Shown in pieces: positions 58,940 to 64,000 of a stretch of DNA of 64,000 bases. The DNA is from Stromatinia cepivora (Eukaryota > Ascomycota > Leotiomycetes > Helotiales > Sclerotiniaceae): contig RCTD01000030.1 in the NCBI GenBank assembly GCA_014898415.1, forward strand, positions 248,001 to 312,000. Reading direction: 5' to 3'. Under the pieces are notes generated by a model. That model saw nothing but the letters and a program-made list of their open reading frames with translations, had not been told where the DNA came from and made no database searches. The position numbers and the translations under genes are program-made. How positions within the stretch are numbered: position 1 is the first letter of the stretch; each line of letters opens with the position of its first letter.

Positions 58940-60953
58940 ATGAAAGGCTTTGGAGCTATAGCCGCTTCTATTGCATTAGCTTCAATATGTGATGGTATGT
59001 ATTACTTCAAAGAGAGTTCTAACTTCAAGTTTGGTTAACTCATTTGTAGCTCGTCGATTGGTTTTACCTCGAGATGCATCCCCGGAAATTGTCGCTGCTG
59101 AAGTATTGGCTGCACCTATGGTAGCTGTGAAGCGTGCATTACCAGACTCGCCAACAGGAAGCTATACACCAGGAGCCGTAGACTGTCCCGATACGAGGCC
59201 GACGATTAGAACAGCCAATGAATTATCTGCCAATGAGACATCATGGCTCGAACTACGAAGAAATAATACCATTGAACCCATGATAACTTTCCTCAAAAGG
59301 ATGAACATTTCCGGATTCGATGCGGCTGCATATATCAACAGAGTTTCAGGCAATGCATCCACATTACCAAATATTGGTATAGCAATTTCCGGAGGAGGTT
59401 ATCGTGCAATGCTAAATGGTGCTGGATTTATCGCCGCGGCTGACAATCGAACCGCAAATTCTACAAACACAGGACAAATTGGAGGTCTCCTACAAGCTAC
59501 AACCTATCTTGCTGGTCTTTCTGGTGGTGGATGGTTGGTCGGTTCAATTTATACCAATAACTTTAGCAGCATCGAAGCTTTACGAGATGGTTCCGATGTG
59601 TGGAATTTTGATAACTCTATCTTCGAAGGACCTAACGATGATGGCATTCAGATCTTGAGTACTGCCGATTACTATAGTACCATTGAATCCCAGGTTAAAG
59701 GGAAGGCGGATGCTCCGCTCAATTTCAACACCTCAGTCACCGATTATTGGGGACGTGCATTGTCATTCCAACTTGTTAATGCTACGGATGGTGGACCGGC
59801 TTACACTTTTTCGTCAATCGCGCTAGAGAACAACTTCGCAAATGGTGATATCCCAATGCCTTTTCTCGTCGCTGATAGCCGTGCGCCATACACTGAGATT
59901 ATATCACTAAACTCTACCGTCTACGAATTTAATCCATTTGAGCTTGGTTCATGGGATCCCACGACATATGGATTCGCACCACTGCGCTATATTGGTTCAA
60001 ACTTCACCGCCGGTGCCATTCCTGACGGTCAACAATGCGTTCGTGGTTTTGACCAGGTCGGCTACGTGATGGGTACTTCGTCCACGCTTTTCAACCAATT
60101 CTTACTTCAAGCCAACCAGAGTTCACTTCCATCCATCGTTACTGAAGCCTTCACCGCCATCCTCGACAAAGTAGGATTCACCAACAATGATATAGCGCAA
60201 TATCAACCAAACCCCTTTTATGCATTCAACAATGAAACCAACCGCAATGCCCAAACTACACAACTAGATCTGGTCGACGGTGGTGAAGATGGCCAGAACA
60301 TTCCTCTTTACCCTCTCATTCAACCTATCCGTGAAGTGGATGTAATCTTCGCGGTCGATTCATCCGCAGACACCAATTATTTTTGGCCCAACGGAACTTC
60401 TCTCGTTGCAACCTGGGAACGCTCTCAAAATGCAACCATTGCAAACGGAACTGCTTTCCCTTCAGTTCCTGGTCAAAATACATTCGTCAATCTTGGCCTC
60501 AACAAGCGTCCCACTTTCTTCGGTTGTGATCCTTCAAATTCCACGGGACAGACACCTTTAATCGTCTACATTCCTAATGCCCCCTATATCTACCATTCCA
60601 ACGTATCGACTTTTGACCCGTCATACAGCAACAGTGAACGCAACCTTATCATTAAAAACGGTTACAATGTCGCCACAATGGGTAACTCTACCGTCGATCC
60701 AGAATGGCCAACATGCGTTGGCTGCGCTATCATTTCCCGCTCACTTCACAAGACCAACACCGCCGTACCCGATGCATGCACCGCCTGTTTTAACCGATAC
60801 TGTTGGAATGGTACTTTGAATACTAGTGACATTGTCTACGATCCTGCTTATATTACAGCTGCTGCTTCTTCTTCTGGTGTCGCTTTGGAAGCAAGCAAAT
60901 TCATGAGTATTATTGTCGCTGCAATTGCTGCCGCATGTGTCGTGTTTGCATAG
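58940..60953 (+). CDS. PLB1: Secreted/GPI-anchored phospholipase B (lysophospholipase)
   Basis: Removes acyl chains from phospholipids and lysophospholipids at the cell surface. Exons 58940-58994 and 59050-60953 give 652 residues. Exon 1 supplies the signal peptide [19 protein letters not shown]. The cytosolic-PLA2-like catalytic set is present: [10 protein letters not shown] with Arg137, GLSGGGW with the nucleophile Ser176, and [13 protein letters not shown] with Asp428. Numerous N-x-S/T sequons and a set of C-terminal cysteines ([15 protein letters not shown]) are typical of Plb1/Plb2/Plb3. The end, Ser/Ala-rich followed by a hydrophobic stretch ([15 protein letters not shown]), is a GPI-attachment signal. 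Frame intact. Which yeast PLB paralogue it matches best cannot be told here. Confidence 0.95.
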
Positions 60954-61697
60954 GGGAAACCATGCATTTTGGGATTGGGCTATAAAAAAAATTGGAAAAT
61001 TGGGTGGTGGGGGGGCATTTTGTATATATAACGACATTCTGATGAGGGATGACGGGGGGTAATTATATTACATATTTTGCATTGCTTTGCTTTGAGGATT
61101 GATATTAGTCTTGAGGAACCTTGGGATTATCTAGCATATCAGGTTAGATATTAGAAAGCCCAACACTACCTAGTACCTCCACCTACAGAAAGGTTTGTCG
61201 GATGATATGATACTTATACAACAGCCTGAGGAGTTGGCTGTCTCTTGTTGATGTATGTTCTGTGAAAATGTGGTCTGAGTGGTCGATCTCATTGAGTCCG
61301 TTCTGGGAATTTGGCTCGAGCTGGGTACCTGGTATTTGGTATAGGTTGCTATATGCGATGATGGTTGTTTTTATATGATTACCTAGATGATATATAATTT
61401 TAAACGCTCATAGTCTAGGCTACGAGATGGGACCATATCAAAATATGTTACGCCAAAAAAATGACGTGTTGCTCAAAAATGTTTCAAACACGTGACGGCA
61501 ATATGCTCGTTGATCTGGCAACCTTGGGCGGTGAAAAGCTTGTTTATCAATATTTACCCTTGCATTAATGTAAAATATATTCCCTTGCCTACTTCCTGAA
61601 ATCAACAATAGCTACGACAAACATTCATATCACGTCAAATGTAACTTTTGCGGTTGAATACAAATTTTACTAACATTAACCAATTAATTTTATAACA
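60954..61697. other. Intergenic spacer
   Basis: 744 bp between two genes in tandem. Nothing recognisable apart from a short G-run at about 61011-61016. Confidence 0.5.
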
Positions 61698-64000
61698 ATG
61701 GATCAATCACCACCGAAACGTGTTACCCGCGCGCGAGCAGCCGCAAAGTCAACGAAAGACACTGGTGTTAAAACTGCTAGAATCGCACCTGCCGCATCGA
61801 AATCAGCCAACATTAGCCGCGGTACGACTAGTACGAAGAGAAAGACCAGAGCAGATGATGAGGAGGAGGAACAAAACGAAGAATTGGCAGAGGAGACCAA
61901 GCCAGAACCAAAAACCACTCGAGGACGACCGAGGAAAGCTGCACAGTTGGAAACCGAGATAGAGGAAACCATGGCTCCTGCAAAAGTCACTCGAGGTCGA
62001 CCGAAGAAAACTACGATTGAGGCGCCAGCACCTCAACCTGCCAGATCCTTGAGAGGACGGGCGAAGAAGGATGAGGTTGAGTCTCAGGCGGAATCAGAAC
62101 CAACCGTGACTGAAGAACCTGCAAAGAAAATTACCCGCACACGTGCTCCTTCTGCTACAGTTTCACGCGCAATGGGGCCGAAGAAGAGGGTCAAGTTCGA
62201 GGAACCAGATAAGGAGAATATTATACCACCAACCAGAGCAAAGCCCAAGGCTGCAGAAACAGCTACTGGACTACGAGCGAAACCGGTTCGAAAGCCTGCA
62301 TCATCTGCAACAGCTTCAACTCGTGCAACTCGTGCTAGAGCCAAACCTGGCCAGGACGAGAAGGTAGAGAAACCATTACCGTTAAGCCCGAAGAAAGCGA
62401 CACAAGTTAATGTGAACAAGGGACAATCGTCTGAGGATGAATTATCAACAACAGTGAAGACTCCAATGAAATCATTGATGAAAAGTCCTGTCAAACCGCC
62501 TGGAAGTATCTTCGATACTGCAAAAAAGATCGATTTCTCAACATCTCTTGCAGCGCAAAAGCCTATCGAAGGCGGCAAATTGGATTTCCAAGCGTCTAAT
62601 ATGATGAGTCCAGCTCGTCGACCCCCACAAACTGCAGAGAAGAAATTGGATATCGCTACATCTTTTGCTGACAAGCCTTCAATGGAACCTACCCAGATTT
62701 TCAAGGCATCAACAATGACAAGCCCTGCTCGACGTCCACCACAATCATCGCCTTTCAAAGAGACTTTAAAATTAAATGCACAAAGATTCGAATTCGGACA
62801 CAGCATGCGATCACCCTTTAAGCCCAATTTATTCGCACCAGAACCTTCAACAACAGCATCTCCTTTCAAAGCTTCTCTTCTTCAATCACCGGCTCGTAGA
62901 CCACAATCACCCACCAAAGTTGATGAAGCAGGCTCACCAACCAGAAATAATCAAGGTGCTTCAATATTCGACGCCACTCCAAAAGTCAGCACTTTTAAGA
63001 TCTCAAGATTTGAAACTCCGAGAACTTTAATGAAGGGCGCAATTCGTCCTGGCCTCATGTTTCCCCCAATTCCACCAAGTACCGTGGAGAACAATGTCCT
63101 GAATGGCAGCCCATTGCCAAAGGAGACAAAATCTTTGCCGACTCCCGTCCTAGAATTTTCTGGTCGACTGTCATCCATCTTACCTCGTTCTGCTGACCCG
63201 ACTTTCTCACCAGCTGTTGGACTTCCTCCTCAAATAGATGAGCCTGTAGAACCTGTCGCCGATGATATCCACGAACAATCCGACGACCCGATGACTGTGG
63301 ACAATACAGATGAAGTGGTCGATACGATCGAAGCTCAAAGTACCACTCCACCATGCTCACCTCCTATAAATAGTACTACTGGTGGTTCATTCGAACTCCG
63401 ACAAGAGCAAACTTCAATTGATGATGACTCAGAGTCAGAAGATGAGCTTGCTTCTGCGGCTAAAGAATATTCACCCACTCTGCTTGCCGATTTCCAGATC
63501 TCTGCCAACAATTTTGCATCTTCTCCAGCGACACCTGCCAAGTTTGATAGTACCAATAAAACTCCCAAGATGGCAACGGTTAAATCATCTGCTCGATACT
63601 CGCGCAGATTCAACCAGGAGAAGATTGGTTTCACTCCTTTGGCGAAGCAGCTAAGTGACTGGATGGCCGCGAGCTCCGAGAAGTCTGGCGAATGTGATGA
63701 TGAACGCGATGAGCCTATTTCACCCACGCGAAAGCCATCGGAAAAGGAATTGTATGCCGATATGGGCAAGGCTGTGGCTTCTCCTGATGTTGCTTCACCA
63801 GCCAAAAGTAGTTATTTCGAGGATGAAATGAGAATTCGGGACGAGCTCAACATGACAGAAAACGAATCTACTTCTTTCGATGAGGTTGAGGCCGATAACA
63901 GTGAGCCAGAGTTCAACGATATTGAATTACTTGAGGAAGATATCGACCTCGCAGAAGAAGCGGATGAGTTGTCGATGTTGGACCCTGAAGCTTTCCAAGA
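61698..64000 (+). CDS. AT-hook nuclear protein (partial, runs off right edge)
   Basis: One uninterrupted frame of 767 codons from ATG 61698 to the window end; no stop. Two AT-hooks are clear, TRGRPRK at about 74-80 and TRGRPKK at about 98-104, with a third degenerate SLRGRAKK near 119, so it should bind the minor groove of AT-rich DNA. PDKENIIPP at about 170-178 is a KEN box, a degron used by the anaphase-promoting complex. Residues about 270-430 contain a degenerate repeat around SPARRPPQ and SPFK (three SPARRP copies), each an SP site for proline-directed kinases. Near the right end, IGFTPLAKQLSDWMAAS is a compact conserved-looking block followed by acidic sequence. The combination suggests a cell-cycle-regulated chromatin protein; the family is not recognised. 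Confidence 0.75.
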   Translation, partial: MDQSPPKRVTRARAAAKSTKDTGVKTARIAPAASKSANISRGTTSTKRKTRADDEEEEQNEELAEETKPEPKTTRGRPRKAAQLETEIEETMAPAKVTRGRPKKTTIEAPAPQPARSLRGRAKKDEVESQAESEPTVTEEPAKKITRTRAPSATVSRAMGPKKRVKFEEPDKENIIPPTRAKPKAAETATGLRAKPVRKPASSATASTRATRARAKPGQDEKVEKPLPLSPKKATQVNVNKGQSSEDELSTTVKTPMKSLMKSPVKPPGSIFDTAKKIDFSTSLAAQKPIEGGKLDFQASNMMSPARRPPQTAEKKLDIATSFADKPSMEPTQIFKASTMTSPARRPPQSSPFKETLKLNAQRFEFGHSMRSPFKPNLFAPEPSTTASPFKASLLQSPARRPQSPTKVDEAGSPTRNNQGASIFDATPKVSTFKISRFETPRTLMKGAIRPGLMFPPIPPSTVENNVLNGSPLPKETKSLPTPVLEFSGRLSSILPRSADPTFSPAVGLPPQIDEPVEPVADDIHEQSDDPMTVDNTDEVVDTIEAQSTTPPCSPPINSTTGGSFELRQEQTSIDDDSESEDELASAAKEYSPTLLADFQISANNFASSPATPAKFDSTNKTPKMATVKSSARYSRRFNQEKIGFTPLAKQLSDWMAASSEKSGECDDERDEPISPTRKPSEKELYADMGKAVASPDVASPAKSSYFEDEMRIRDELNMTENESTSFDEVEADNSEPEFNDIELLEEDIDLAEEADELSMLDPEAFQ

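Noticed and set aside
62084..63805. Minus-strand ORFs across the AT-hook gene
   Set aside because: Shadows: the plus frame is open for 767 codons with recognisable AT-hooks and a KEN box.

Overview
The window comes from a filamentous ascomycete. Genes carry short GT-AG introns (about 45-75 nt, often with a CTAAC-like branch site), intergenic DNA is AT-rich, and transposon relics differ almost only by C:G-to-T:A transitions, as expected from RIP. Gene content (quinate utilisation genes, fructosyl-amine oxidase, secreted YcaC-like hydrolase, phospholipase B, pogo/Fot1 elements) suits a leotiomycete of the Sclerotiniaceae type (Botrytis/Sclerotinia). That placement is inference, not something the sequence proves.

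Layout. 0-8 kb: a quinate cluster made of the 3' end of a qutR/qa-1S repressor, a quinate permease (qutD/qa-y), a divergent quinate/shikimate dehydrogenase (qutB/qa-3) and a broken qutG/qa-x. The order matches the Neurospora qa cluster but qa-4 and qa-2 are absent between qa-3 and qa-x. 8.9-26.3 kb: mostly conserved single genes: PRPP synthetase of the Prs5 type, an asteroid/XPG-like protein, an unknown protein with a SUMO-interacting-like motif at each end, a secreted isochorismatase-fold hydrolase, a fructosyl-amine oxidase, bystin/Enp1, an unknown conserved protein and a cytochrome P450. 27.7-35 kb: three accessory genes, all decayed: a zincin-like gene with two in-frame stops, a fragment of a DUF7025 AAA-ATPase, and a 700-codon unknown ORF broken by one TAG. 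35.9-39.6 kb: a type II membrane glycosyltransferase, then a complete but mutated pogo/Fot1 element with 41-bp inverted repeats and a TA duplication. 39.8-52.4 kb: Rsm22, a single-pass membrane protein, Nas2/PSMD9 (with a probable GC-AG intron) and a large RhoGEF with three 64-residue tandem repeats. 52.4-57.8 kb: a gene-poor AT-rich block with an LTR-element remnant (150-bp LTRs, 5-bp target duplication), an MFS transporter relic and a pogo-type MITE. 58.9-64 kb: a GPI-anchored phospholipase B and the N-terminal 767 codons of an AT-hook protein running off the right edge.

How it works together. The only pathway unit is the quinate cluster: uptake (permease), first oxidation (dehydrogenase) and control (repressor). 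The next two catabolic steps are not in the window. The remaining conserved genes look like independent housekeeping genes, several in divergent pairs sharing short promoters.

I found no tRNA, rRNA or CRISPR. I saw no clear new multi-gene system. The strongest leads are the reduced qa cluster, the cluster of recently broken accessory genes, the two-SIM protein, the RhoGEF repeats and the two structurally complete transposon relics.
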